Notes: generated from the sequence alone by a model not told the origin. A DNA stretch of 64,000 bases from Actinacidiphila acididurans (GCF_016918855.1 NZ_JADKYB010000027.1:1-64000); one strand, 5' to 3'; shown: positions 43,267 through 52,124, counted from the stretch's first letter. A program made the numbers and translations.

Positions 43267-43991
43267 CCGGGCGGGCCGGCCCCGGCCGCCCGGGTCCGCA
43301 ACTGCGCCCTCGCGCCCGGCGCAAGTTCCAGCATCTGGCGCCCGGTGGTCAGGATGCCGAGCCGCCGCCACTCCTCCAGGGCCCGGGCGACGGTGCGCCG
43401 GGAACCGAGGACCAGGCCGGCCAGATCGTCCTGGGACAGCGGCAGGTCGATCCGGACCGAACGGCCCGCGGCGGCGGTGCCGTAACGGCCGGCGAGGTCG
43501 AGCACGAGTGCCGCCAGCCTGGCCTCGACCGAGGTGGAGCCGGTCACCGCGCGCTGCCGGTCGGCCTCGCGCAGCCGCCCCGAGAGCACCTGCTGCACCG
43601 CGAACGCCACGGTGGGCGTCGACCGCAGCAGCGCGGCGAACCGGCCGGCCGGGATCACCAGCGCCTCGACCTCCATCAGCGCGGCGATCGAGGCCGAACG
43701 CGGCTGCCGGTCCAGCCCGGCCTGCTCGCCCAGCAGGTCGCCGTCGTTGCGGAGGGCCAGGACCGCCTGGTAGCCGGTGCCCGTGTCGGCGTAGATCTTC
43801 ACGCAGCCGCGGCGCAGCACGAACACATGCTCGGAGACCTCGTTCTGCCGCACCAGATGGGTGCGCACCGGAAAGCTCTTCACGTGCCCGGCGTCCTGCA
43901 ACTGCTGCCTGGCGGCGTCGTCCAGGAGCGACCAGAAGCCCTCCCCCGCGCGGCCCCCGTCACCGGGTTTCCGCACTCCCCTGGCGCTCAT
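43245..43991 (-). CDS. Crp/Fnr family regulator with cyclic-nucleotide-binding domain
   Basis: The product is 248 residues from the ATG at 43991. The N-terminal cNMP domain includes HLVRQNEVSEHVFVLRRGCVKIY and a phosphate-binding cassette LLGEQAGLDRQPRSASI, with Glu89, Arg98 and Ser99 at the canonical nucleotide-contact positions. The C-terminal winged helix is LSQDDLAGLVLGSRRTVARALEEW. It lacks the Fnr-type cysteine cluster, so it is Crp-like. Its last 22 bases overlap the end of the convergent kinase gene (43245-43266), and it lies beside an operon that starts with a cyclase-like gene. A functional link is inference. Confidence 0.88.
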   Translation of the reverse strand: MSARGVRKPGDGGRAGEGFWSLLDDAARQQLQDAGHVKSFPVRTHLVRQNEVSEHVFVLRRGCVKIYADTGTGYQAVLALRNDGDLLGEQAGLDRQPRSASIAALMEVEALVIPAGRFAALLRSTPTVAFAVQQVLSGRLREADRQRAVTGSTSVEARLAALVLDLAGRYGTAAAGRSVRIDLPLSQDDLAGLVLGSRRTVARALEEWRRLGILTTGRQMLELAPGARAQLRTRAAGAGPPGHSWSQE

Positions 43992-44231
43992 CGCTCAGCC
44001 GGCCGTGCCGCGTATCGCGACCGGCCGGCCGGGTAACCCAGGCACCCGCCCAGCCGCTTCAGCCGCCCGAGCCGCTCGAAGCCCTGTCATCCCCATCCCT
44101 CTTCCCGCATGTTCCCGCGAGCTCTTCCCGCGGGTTCCGGCAAGCCTGCCGCAAAGGCGTTCGCCGTGGCGCCCCCTTTTCGGGGTGGGCGCTTCGGGCG
44201 CTGTGAGCCGAGGCCCCGGTCGGCCCGGCGC

Positions 44232-46022
44232 TCAGCCCAGGTCGAAGGTGTTGGGCAGGCCCAGGCGGTAGCGGACGTCGTCCACGCGTTGGAGGACGGT
44301 GAGTTCGGGGGCGCGGAAGAGGGTCCAGAGTTCGCAGCGGGGGGCCGGGGAGGCGTCCGCGTCGAGGAGGGCGTTGACCGCGCGGCGGGCGGATTCGTTG
44401 GCGCCCTCCATGGTGGCCAGGTCAACGTCGGTGCGCACGTAGTCGCCGGCCAGGAAGAAGTTGGGCACCCGGGTGGCCGCCGAGGGGCGGTGGTAGAGGG
44501 TGCCGGCCGGGTGGATCAGCAACTGCTCGCGGTTGGCCGGGGCGGCGCCGCCCAGGCCCGTGACGGCCGGGTCCATGAACCAGGAGTGCAGGTCGTCGTC
44601 GGTGAGCACGGCCTCGCCGGTGTCGTTGAGGGCGGCCTTGAGCTGGGCCCAGGTCTCGGCGACCACTTGGTCGCGGGTGCACTCCTTGGCGGTCCGGCCG
44701 TAGAGGATGCCCGGCTCGTTCCACTCCGAGACGCACACCGACAGGCAGTCCACCGCCTGCCCGTCGCCGTAGTCGGCCGGGAAGTCACGGTGGTCCCAGA
44801 ACTGCGCCTGGTTGATCGTGGTGAGCGACCACGGCGAGTCGGGGTAGATCGCGTGGCCGTGCACGATGCGCACCGGGCGGCGCAGGTAGAACTGCACGCC
44901 CACCATCCAGTCGGTGTCCAGGGCGTCGCAGGCGGCCAGTTGCGGGTCGGCGGCGCGCAGCGCGGGTCCCCAGGTGGGGCGGGCGTGCTCGACCGGCAGC
45001 GCGGACAGGTAGTGGTCGGCGGTGACGGTCCGCTCGGCGCCGCTGCCGTCGGCGGCGGCCACCCGCGCACCGGTGATCCGGCCGCCCTCGTACACCACCT
45101 CCTTGACCTCGGTGCCGAGTTCGAAGCGCACCCCGAGCGCGCGCAGGTGCTGCTCCCAGGGGTCGATCCAGGCCTCGCTGGTGGGGGCGTTGAGCACCCG
45201 GTCCAGGTCGCCGTCGGTGCCGCGGCCGAGGAGGCCGTTGAGCAGCCAGGCCTCGACGATGGTCCGGGCGACGGTGCGGGTGCTGGCCTGTTCCGCCTTG
45301 GTGGCCACCAGGTCGCGGGTCAGGCCGACGCCGAGCAGCCGCTGGTAGTCGTAGGACATTCGGTCCGCCTTGATGAAGTCCCACCAGGGCGTCTTCTCCC
45401 ACACCTCGTCGCGTCGCCGGTCGCAGCTCGTGAGGTGGACCAGCACCCGGTCGGCGAAGTACGCGATCTCGTCCGCGGGCAGGTGCAGGGCGGTGTCCAG
45501 GCCGCCGACGATCAGCTTGCGCAGCGCCTCCACGCTGAGGTCGCCCGCGGCGGGCGGGCTGGCGAGGGCGTGGAAGGGCAGCGTGACGTCGGGGCGGCCG
45601 CCGGAGCGGGCGAGCCGGGTCTCGGTGCTGTTGCGGAGGTTGCCGTGCACGCCGTCCGGATTGCCGGGGAACGGGATACGGCGCAGCGTGTCGGGCAGGT
45701 TGCGGTAGAAGCCGGGGAAGAACCGGAAGCCGTGCTCGCCGGGCAGCGGCGCCCGGCCGCCGGCCGCGGAGCCGGGCACGTCCATGCTGCGGGCCTTGCC
45801 GCCGAGCCTGGTGTAGTACTCGTAGACGGTCACCGCGTAGCCGCGTTCGGCCAGTTCGTGGGCCGCGCTGAGCCCGGAGACGCCGCCGCCGAGCACCGCG
45901 ACCGTACGCTGCGGTGCCGCCGCCACCGCGGCCGGGGCCACCGCGCCCAGCGCGAGCGCGCCGCCGATCCCCCCGGCCGCCGACAGCACCTCGCGCCGCG
46001 TCCGCTCCCGTCCCCGTCCCAT
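44232..46022 (-). CDS. Tat-exported FAD-dependent amine oxidoreductase (phytoene-desaturase / HpnE-like)
   Basis: The product is 596 residues from the ATG at 46022, with GGAAGGGCGGAG upstream. A Tat-like signal RTRREVLSAAGGIGG is followed by Ala-rich hydrophobic sequence. The dinucleotide-binding motif VAVLGGGVSGLSAAHELAERG lies about 40 residues in, with YEYYTRLGGKARS after it, as in squalene/phytoene desaturases and hydroxysqualene dehydroxylase. The C-terminal FAD motif is NFFLAGDYVRTDVDLATMEGANES. The substrate is unknown; a lipid or polyene oxidised outside the cytoplasm is plausible. It is not in a hopanoid or carotenoid cluster here. Confidence 0.82.
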   Translation of the reverse strand: MGRGRERTRREVLSAAGGIGGALALGAVAPAAVAAAPQRTVAVLGGGVSGLSAAHELAERGYAVTVYEYYTRLGGKARSMDVPGSAAGGRAPLPGEHGFRFFPGFYRNLPDTLRRIPFPGNPDGVHGNLRNSTETRLARSGGRPDVTLPFHALASPPAAGDLSVEALRKLIVGGLDTALHLPADEIAYFADRVLVHLTSCDRRRDEVWEKTPWWDFIKADRMSYDYQRLLGVGLTRDLVATKAEQASTRTVARTIVEAWLLNGLLGRGTDGDLDRVLNAPTSEAWIDPWEQHLRALGVRFELGTEVKEVVYEGGRITGARVAAADGSGAERTVTADHYLSALPVEHARPTWGPALRAADPQLAACDALDTDWMVGVQFYLRRPVRIVHGHAIYPDSPWSLTTINQAQFWDHRDFPADYGDGQAVDCLSVCVSEWNEPGILYGRTAKECTRDQVVAETWAQLKAALNDTGEAVLTDDDLHSWFMDPAVTGLGGAAPANREQLLIHPAGTLYHRPSAATRVPNFFLAGDYVRTDVDLATMEGANESARRAVNALLDADASPAPRCELWTLFRAPELTVLQRVDDVRYRLGLPNTFDLG

Positions 46023-46205
46023 GGCTCCGCCCTTCCCGTGCGCCGTCCGTCCGCCCGCCTCGTACTGCGGCGTCATGCTAGGGACGGGCAAAACGGTCAG
46101 GAAGCGTCCGGCGCACGCCGCACAGCACCCTCACACCACGTTCGAGGGCGAGCGATCAATACGCGCCAGCCGGCGGGCGTACGCAATCGGTCGGACGCGG
46201 GCGGC

Positions 46206-46229
46206 CGGACGTACGCGGTCGTACGTCCG
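46206..46229. terminator. Perfect palindrome downstream of the ABC importer operon
   Basis: Ten-base arms CGGACGTACG (46206-46215) and CGTACGTCCG (46220-46229) are separated by CGGT, 29 bases beyond the leftward permease stop and upstream of the flavoprotein gene. It could be a terminator hairpin or an operator. Confidence 0.45.
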
Positions 46230-46257
46230 AAGCCGCCGCCCCCGAAAACGCCTCCGC

Positions 46258-47073
46258 TCAGATCCTGCCGCCCGCCGCGGTGTCGCCGGACAGCCGCTGC
46301 GCCGCGTAGACCGGGATCACCGACAGCAGGACCAGGACCGCGGCGACCACGTTGACCACCGGCGCCTGCTGCGGGCGGGCCAGGTTGCCGAAGATCCACA
46401 CCGGCAGGGTCTGCACGCCGGCGCCCGCGGTGAAGGTGGTGACCACGATCTCGTCGAAGGACAGGGCGAACGCCAGCAGGCCGCCGACCGCCACCGCGGA
46501 CCGCACCAGCGGCCAGGTCACGTCGCGGAACGCCTGGAAGGGGCCCGCGCCCAGGTCCATCGCCGCTTCCTCGTAGGAACCGGACACCCGGCGCAGCCGC
46601 GCCACCACGTTGTTGAAGACGATGACGACGCAGAAGGTGGCGTGCCCGATGATCACGGTCAGCAGCCCGAAGCCCAGGCCGAGCGGCGGCAGCACCGACC
46701 GGAATGCGCTGTTGAGGGCGATGCCGGTGACCACTCCGGGCAGCGCGATGGGCAGCACCACCACGAAGGACAGCGTCTGTCGGCCGAAGAAGGCGTAACG
46801 CTGGACGGCGAAGGCGACGAGCGTGCCGAGGACCAGGGCGACGGCGGTCGCGCCGAGGCCGGCCCGCACCGACACCCACAGCGCCGAGCGGGCCCCGGCG
46901 CTGTGCCAGGCGTCGGCCCACCACCGGCCGGTCACGCCGCCGGGCGGCCAGCCGAAGGAGCGGTCCGCGTTCACCGAGTCGACCAGCACGAGCAGCAGCG
47001 GCAGGTAGATCACGGCCAGGCCGAGCGCCGCCGCCGAGCGCAGCAGGATCCGTGCGGTCCGGGACAGTCGCAT
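46258..47073 (-). CDS. ABC transporter permease, PotC-type
   Basis: The product is 271 residues from the ATG at 47073, with about six membrane helices. The EAA loop that docks on the ATPase is present (SYEEAAMDLGAGPFQAFRDVTWP). It is typical of the second inner-membrane component of polyamine or spermidine/putrescine importers. It starts 49 bases after the other permease gene and is the last gene of the leftward four-gene importer operon. The ligand is not determined by sequence alone; other small organic cations or amino acid derivatives are possible. Confidence 0.92.
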   Translation of the reverse strand: MRLSRTARILLRSAAALGLAVIYLPLLLVLVDSVNADRSFGWPPGGVTGRWWADAWHSAGARSALWVSVRAGLGATAVALVLGTLVAFAVQRYAFFGRQTLSFVVVLPIALPGVVTGIALNSAFRSVLPPLGLGFGLLTVIIGHATFCVVIVFNNVVARLRRVSGSYEEAAMDLGAGPFQAFRDVTWPLVRSAVAVGGLLAFALSFDEIVVTTFTAGAGVQTLPVWIFGNLARPQQAPVVNVVAAVLVLLSVIPVYAAQRLSGDTAAGGRI

Positions 47074-47122
47074 CCGTGCGGGTCACCTCGCCTTCGGGAG
47101 GGGGACGGACAGGGGCGCGCCG

Positions 47123-48043
47123 TCACAGCGAGTCGAGCGCGCCGGTGCGCCGTATCGCGAGCAGGTAGAGCACCACCACGGCCACCGGAACGGTGCCGAG
47201 CGCGGCAGCGAGCGGCAGGTCGAGGGTGATGTCGGAGTAGACGACGTTGCCGATGAGCTGGGTCTTGCCACCGACGATCTGCACCGCGATGTAGTCGCCG
47301 AGGCTGAGCGAGAAGGTGAACACCGATCCGGCCGCCACCGACGGCAGCACCATGGGCAGCACCACCGAGCGGAAGGTGCGCCAACTGCGGGCGCCGAGGT
47401 CCGCGGCGGCCTCCAGGACGTCCTCGGGCAGGTTCGCCAGCCCCGCGTGGATGGGCAGGATCATGTACGGCAGCCACAGGTACGCCAGCACCGTGATCAT
47501 CGCGGGCAGCCCGTAACCGGGCCCGCTCAGCCCGAGCGGCTTCAGCGCCCAGTCCAGCGGCCCGCCCGCGGACAGGATGATCCGCCAGGCGTACGCCTTG
47601 ACCAGGTAGCTCGCCCACAGCGGGGTGAGCACGGCCACCACCAGCAGGTTGCGGTGGCGCGCGGCGGCCACCCTGGCCGTCCAGAAGGCGATCGGGAAGG
47701 CCACCACGATGTCCACCGCGGTCACCGCGAGGGCGGTGCCGAGGGTGCGCAGGGCCACGTGCCAGTAGACGGAAGTGGTCAGCACCTCGCGGAAGTTGGC
47801 CGTGGTCCAGGTGCGCACCACGTCCGAGGTGAAGGGGTCGGTGGTCCAGAACGCGGACAGGAACAGCGCGGCCAGCGCGCCGAGGTAGGCCACCACCAGC
47901 CAGGCCAGCGGGGCCGACAGCAGCAGGGTCAGCCGCAGCCGGGGCCGCCGGTGCAGCGCCCGGACGAACGCCCGGACCGGGCCCCGACCCGGCCCGCCGC
48001 CCGCTCCCGGGCGGCCCACCGGGCCCGCCCCCGCGGGCCTCAC
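47123..48043 (-). CDS. ABC transporter permease, PotB-type
   Basis: The product is 306 residues from a GTG at 48043 that overlaps the binding-protein stop (GTGA at 48040-48043). After a Gly/Arg-rich start come about six membrane helices. The EAA motif reads EDVLEAAADLGARSWRTFRSVVLP, and the family segment SLGDYIAVQIVGG follows. It forms the transmembrane pore with the PotC-type permease. Translational coupling to the binding-protein gene supports one operon. Confidence 0.92.
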   Translation of the reverse strand: MRPAGAGPVGRPGAGGGPGRGPVRAFVRALHRRPRLRLTLLLSAPLAWLVVAYLGALAALFLSAFWTTDPFTSDVVRTWTTANFREVLTTSVYWHVALRTLGTALAVTAVDIVVAFPIAFWTARVAAARHRNLLVVAVLTPLWASYLVKAYAWRIILSAGGPLDWALKPLGLSGPGYGLPAMITVLAYLWLPYMILPIHAGLANLPEDVLEAAADLGARSWRTFRSVVLPMVLPSVAAGSVFTFSLSLGDYIAVQIVGGKTQLIGNVVYSDITLDLPLAAALGTVPVAVVVLYLLAIRRTGALDSL

Positions 48044-49251
48044 CCCTTGATCGACGTCCACGCCTGCACCCACTTCGCGTACGGCACGCAGGTGACGTCC
48101 TTGCGCCCGTCGACGCACTGCGGAATCGGCGTGGTCCAGAACCACACCCGCCGGTAATAGGCGCTGTCGCCGGCGTGGTAAGCGGCGCAGAAGCCCTTGT
48201 CCACGGTGTGGTCGCAGGCCAGCCGGTTCGCCGGGGCCTCCCCGAAGTACTCGGCGACCTGAGCGTTGACCTGCGGCGAGACGATCCAGTTCAGCCACGC
48301 GTAGGCGCAGTTGGGGTGCTTCGCCTTGGCCGAGAGCATCCAGGTGTCCGACCAGCCGGTGGCGCCCTCGCTCGGCAGCACCGCCTTGACCGGGGCCTTC
48401 TCCGACTGCGCGGTGTTGACGATCACCTGCCAGGTGGTGCCGAGCACCGAGTCGCCGCTCTTGAAGGCGGACACCTCCTTGAGGTAGTCGCTCCAGTACT
48501 CGCCGATGTTCGCGTTCTGCTGCCGCAGCAGCGCGACGGCCGCGTCGAACTGCTTCTGGTCCAGCGCGTAGGGGTTCTTGATGCCGAGCTCCGGCCGGGT
48601 CCGCATCAGGTACAGCGCCGCGTCGGCGAGGTAGATCGGCGAGTCGTACGCGGTGATGTGGCCCTTGTACGGCGAGTCCTTCGCGAAGACCGCGCCCCAG
48701 GAGGTGGGCGCCGGGGAGACCTTGTCGGTGCGGTACATCAGCAGGTTGGCGCCGTAGCCGTGCGGGATGCCGTAGGCGACACCGCCCACGGAGTTCCACG
48801 CCTGGAGCTTCAGGCCGTCGAAGACGTCCTTGTAGTTGGGCACCAGGTCGGTGTTGACCGGGGCCGCGTCGCCGGCGGCGATCAGCCGCAGCGAGGCGTC
48901 ACCGGAGGCGGACACGGCGTCGTACTGCCCGGTCTTCATCAGGCTGACCATGTCGTCGGAGGTGCCGGCGATCTTGACGTGGACGGTGCAGCCGGTCTGC
49001 TGCTCGAAGGGGTGGACCCAGTCGGCCTTGGGGTCGTCGGAGCCGTCCTCGACGTATCCGGCCCACGCGACGAGGTTCACCGCGCCCTCGCGCGGGCCGA
49101 GGGTCCGCTGGGCGGTCATCTTCGGCGGGTGCAGCTTGCCGTCGGAGCCGACCGATCCGGACCCGCCGGAGGAGCCGCCGCAGGCGGTGGCCAGGGCGAG
49201 GACGGCGGTGAGTGCGGCGGCGGTGGCGGCCAGGTGGCGGGTCGCGCGCAC
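48040..49251 (-). CDS. Extracellular substrate-binding lipoprotein, PotD-type
   Basis: The product is 403 residues from a GTG at 49251. The signal peptide ends in the lipobox LATAC (lipidated Cys near residue 24), followed by a Gly/Ser linker. The mature part matches spermidine/putrescine-type binding proteins: NLVAWAGYVEDG, FEQQTGCTVHV, VSASGDASLRLIAAGD, VNTDLVPNY, YGIPHGYGANLLMY and GWSDTWMLSAKAKHPNCAY. Trp and acidic residues in these blocks are the usual polyamine contacts. It captures ligand outside the membrane for the PotB/PotC permeases. Confidence 0.92.
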   Translation of the reverse strand: MRATRHLAATAAALTAVLALATACGGSSGGSGSVGSDGKLHPPKMTAQRTLGPREGAVNLVAWAGYVEDGSDDPKADWVHPFEQQTGCTVHVKIAGTSDDMVSLMKTGQYDAVSASGDASLRLIAAGDAAPVNTDLVPNYKDVFDGLKLQAWNSVGGVAYGIPHGYGANLLMYRTDKVSPAPTSWGAVFAKDSPYKGHITAYDSPIYLADAALYLMRTRPELGIKNPYALDQKQFDAAVALLRQQNANIGEYWSDYLKEVSAFKSGDSVLGTTWQVIVNTAQSEKAPVKAVLPSEGATGWSDTWMLSAKAKHPNCAYAWLNWIVSPQVNAQVAEYFGEAPANRLACDHTVDKGFCAAYHAGDSAYYRRVWFWTTPIPQCVDGRKDVTCVPYAKWVQAWTSIKG

Positions 49252-49289
49252 GGTGTCTCCCTTCGTCGTGCTTCGGCGTGGCGGGATTG

Positions 49290-50393
49290 CTAATGCGGTC
49301 CGCGCGCGGGTGCCGGTACGGTCGCGGGCGCGCCGGGGTCCGGGTCCGTACCCGGCTCCCCGGGGTCCGCCGGCAGCGGTACGGCGTGGGCGGCCGGCCA
49401 GCGCAGCAGCACCCGGGCGCCGGGCGCGGCTTCTGTGGCCGGTTCCCCGGCGTGCCGCAGCACGGTGAGCCGCCCGCCGGCGTCGAGGTCGACCAGGACC
49501 CGGACGGCGTGCCCGAGATAGACCACGTCGGCCACGGTGCCGCCGGCGCGGTGCTCGCCCGCGGCCTCCCGCTCGGCGGAGGGCGCGGACAGCGTGATCC
49601 GTTCCGGGCGGATGCTGTACGGTCCCGGGGCGCCGGTGACGCGGCGGGCCGGTTCGCCGGTGAGCAGGTTGGACACCCCGACGAAGCCGGCCACGAACGC
49701 GGTGGCGGGCTTCTCGTAGACCTCGGCGGGCGTGCCGACCTGCTCGATGCGACCGGCGTTGAACACCGCGACCCGGTCGCTCATGCTCAGCGCCTCGCCC
49801 TGGTCGTGGGTGACGAAGACGAAGGTGATGCCCACCTCGCGCTGGAGTTCCTTGAGTTCGGCCTGCATCCGGCCGCGCAGTTGCAGGTCGAGGGCGGCCA
49901 GCGGCTCGTCCAGCAGCAGCACGGCCGGCCGGTCGACCAGGGCGCGGGCCAGCGCCACCCGCTGCCGCTGGCCGCCGGAGAGCTGCGCGGGGCGGCGCCG
50001 GCCGTGCCCTTCGAGCCGGACCGAGGCGAGCGCAGCCCGTACCCGCTCGGCGCGTTCGGCCCGGGGCACCTTGCGCACCTTCAGCGCGTAGCCGACGTTC
50101 TGCTCCACCGTCATGTGCGGGAAGAGGGCGTAGTCCTGGAAGACGGTGTGCACGTCGCGCTCGTAGGGGGCCAGGCCCGTCACGTCCTGGCCGGCCAGTT
50201 CGACGCTGCCGGCGGTGGGCTCCTCGAAGCCCGCGATCAGCCGCAGCGTGGTGGTCTTGCCGGAGCCGGACGGGCCGAGCAGCGAGAAGAACTCGCCGTG
50301 GCCCACGTCGAGATCGATTCCGGCCAGGGCGTGCGTCGGGCCGTAGGACTTGCTCAGGGCGCGCAGGCGAATGGCTGCTCCGCTACCGGCCAC
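49290..50393 (-). CDS. ABC transporter ATP-binding protein, PotA-type
   Basis: The product is 367 residues from a GTG at 50393. Nucleotide-binding motifs are Walker A GPSGSGKTT, Q-loop TVFQDYALFPHM, signature LSGGQRQR, Walker B VLLLDEPLAALD and H-loop FVTHDQ. The C-terminal TOBE/regulatory domain (YSIRPERITLS) is typical of PotA-like proteins. It is the first gene of the importer operon, 38 bases before the binding-protein gene, and is divergent from the NCS1 permease. Confidence 0.94.
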   Translation of the reverse strand: MAGSGAAIRLRALSKSYGPTHALAGIDLDVGHGEFFSLLGPSGSGKTTTLRLIAGFEEPTAGSVELAGQDVTGLAPYERDVHTVFQDYALFPHMTVEQNVGYALKVRKVPRAERAERVRAALASVRLEGHGRRRPAQLSGGQRQRVALARALVDRPAVLLLDEPLAALDLQLRGRMQAELKELQREVGITFVFVTHDQGEALSMSDRVAVFNAGRIEQVGTPAEVYEKPATAFVAGFVGVSNLLTGEPARRVTGAPGPYSIRPERITLSAPSAEREAAGEHRAGGTVADVVYLGHAVRVLVDLDAGGRLTVLRHAGEPATEAAPGARVLLRWPAAHAVPLPADPGEPGTDPDPGAPATVPAPARGPH

Positions 50394-50434
50394 GTGGGAC
50401 CTCCGCCTCCGGCGTCGTCGCCTCTCCGGTCACT

Positions 50435-50452
50435 TGGGCAGCTTTTTGCCCA
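50435..50452. promoter_or_regulatory. Palindrome in the ABC importer / NCS1 permease intergenic region
   Basis: TGGGCA-GCTTTT-TGCCCA has 6-base perfect arms, centred in the 124-base divergent region. It is a candidate operator shared by the importer operon and the permease gene. Confidence 0.4.
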
Positions 50453-50517
50453 CGCGGAAGCACACGTATGCCGAACCTCGCGTTTCGCTCCCGGTCACTC
50501 GCGGAAAACCGATTGTC

Positions 50518-51963
50518 ATGTCATCCGCAGAGGTTCGGGTTCCGGGCATCGAGGTCCGCTCCATCGACTGGGTGCCGCTGAGCGAACGGCACGGCAGGCT
50601 CAGCCAGTTGGGGCCGCTGTGGTTCATGTCCAACGCCCAGATAGCCACCCTCGCGGTGGGCCTGATCTCGGTCACCGAGGGCGGCAACCTGATCTGGTCG
50701 CTGATCGCCATCGTGGCCGGCGCGTTGACCGGCACGTTCTTCATGGCGTTCCACTCGGCGCAGGGCCCGCAGCTCGGCCTGCCGCAGATGATCCAGTCCC
50801 GGCCGCAGTTCGGCTACGTCGGGGCGCTGATGGTGTGGCTGTTCGCGTACGTGCAGTACGCCGGGTTCAACGTCTTCAACACCATTCTGGCCGGTCAGGC
50901 GATGGGGCAGACCGCGCACGGCAGCGTCAAGTCGTGGGTGGTGCTGGCCACGGTGCTGGCCTTCGCCCTCGCGCTGTTCGGCTACGACCTGATCCACCGC
51001 GCGGAACAGGTGCTCACCTGGGTCTTCCTGGTGGTCTTCGGCGTCTTCACGGTGGGCGTGCTGGTCACGCTGCACTACCCGGCCGGCTCGTTCGACCTGG
51101 GCGGCTTCAAGTGGACGCCGTTCCTGGGCCAGTTCGGGGTGGTGGCCGGCTACCAGATCTCCTGGGCGATCTACGTGTCGGACTACTCCCGCTATCTGCC
51201 GCCGGAGGTGACCGTGCGCCGGACCTTCGCCTGGACGTACGCCGGCTCCGCGATCGGCGGGATCTGGCTGATGACGCTGGGCGCGGCGCTCGCCGCCTGG
51301 GCCGGCAAGGACTTCGACACCATCGCCTCGATCAACGCGGCCGGCGACAAGGTCTTCACCGGCTTCGGCGCGGTGGTCCTGGTGTTCGCCGCCCTCGGCC
51401 TGGTCTCGGTGACCGCGCTCAACATGTACGGCGGCTCGCTCACCCTGATCAGCGCGGCGGACTCGCTGCGCCGGATGCGGCCCACCCTGCCGCTGCGGGC
51501 GGTGACCATCGGCCTGACCGCCGCGCTGTCCCTGGTCGGCGCGCTGACCGCCACCTCGCACTTCCTGACGAACTTCAACAACTTCCTGCTGCTGATCCTC
51601 TACCTGTTCATCCCGTGGACCTCGGTCAACCTGATGGACTACTACGTGGTCCGGCGCGGGCGGTACGCCATCGCGGAGATCTTCCGGCCGCGCGGGGTCT
51701 ACGGCCGCTGGGGCGTGGCGGGCATCGTCTCCTACCTGGCGGGCTTCGGCGCGATGGTGCCCTTCTTCTCGGTCGGCACCCTCTTCACCGGCGTGCTGGC
51801 ACACAAGCTGCACGGCGCCGACATCTCGCTCTTCGTGGGGCTGCCGGTGTCGGCCCTGCTGTACTGGGCGCTGACCCGGCACATCGACGTGGACGCGGAG
51901 ATGGCGGCCGGGGCGGCGGCGGAGCACTTGGACGCGCCGGTGGCCGTACCGCCGGGGCACTAA
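50518..51963 (+). CDS. NCS1 family purine/pyrimidine (cytosine-type) permease
   Basis: The product is 481 residues from the ATG at 50518 with GGAAAACC upstream. About 12 membrane helices are visible. NCS1 signatures include PLSERHGRLSQLGPLWFMSNAQ at the N-terminus, HSAQGPQLGLPQMIQSRPQFGY, the VVAGYQISWAIYVSDYSRYLP substrate region, and NFLLLILYLFIPWTSVNLMDYY. Members import nucleobases, hydantoins or related compounds with cations. Its divergent pairing with a polyamine-type importer suggests a shared nitrogen-source regulon (inference). Confidence 0.93.
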   Translation: MSSAEVRVPGIEVRSIDWVPLSERHGRLSQLGPLWFMSNAQIATLAVGLISVTEGGNLIWSLIAIVAGALTGTFFMAFHSAQGPQLGLPQMIQSRPQFGYVGALMVWLFAYVQYAGFNVFNTILAGQAMGQTAHGSVKSWVVLATVLAFALALFGYDLIHRAEQVLTWVFLVVFGVFTVGVLVTLHYPAGSFDLGGFKWTPFLGQFGVVAGYQISWAIYVSDYSRYLPPEVTVRRTFAWTYAGSAIGGIWLMTLGAALAAWAGKDFDTIASINAAGDKVFTGFGAVVLVFAALGLVSVTALNMYGGSLTLISAADSLRRMRPTLPLRAVTIGLTAALSLVGALTATSHFLTNFNNFLLLILYLFIPWTSVNLMDYYVVRRGRYAIAEIFRPRGVYGRWGVAGIVSYLAGFGAMVPFFSVGTLFTGVLAHKLHGADISLFVGLPVSALLYWALTRHIDVDAEMAAGAAAEHLDAPVAVPPGH

Positions 51964-52071
51964 AGTACTGGGCAGGTGGCCGAAGGTGCCCTACGGTGGC
52001 CGATAGGCAGCGGCTATCGCATTGATGCGGAACCGGTGTTGGACAACGGGGCCCGGAACGCGAAAAAATCT

Positions 52072-52090
52072 GATCGATCATCGATCGATC
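52072..52090. repeat. Paired GATCGATC palindromes before the sigma-factor gene
   Basis: Two self-palindromic GATCGATC octamers (52072-52079 and 52083-52090) are separated by ATC, 34 bases before the start of the sigma factor gene. It could be a dimeric regulator site overlapping its promoter. Confidence 0.45.
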
Positions 52091-52124
52091 CAGCCGCACC
52101 GCGATCCGGGCGAGGAGAGCAGCA

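Noticed and set aside
49212..52025. A 937-codon plus-strand frame across the ABC ATPase and NCS1 permease
   Set aside because: It is out of frame with the NCS1 permease and antisense to PotA; both real genes have canonical motifs.
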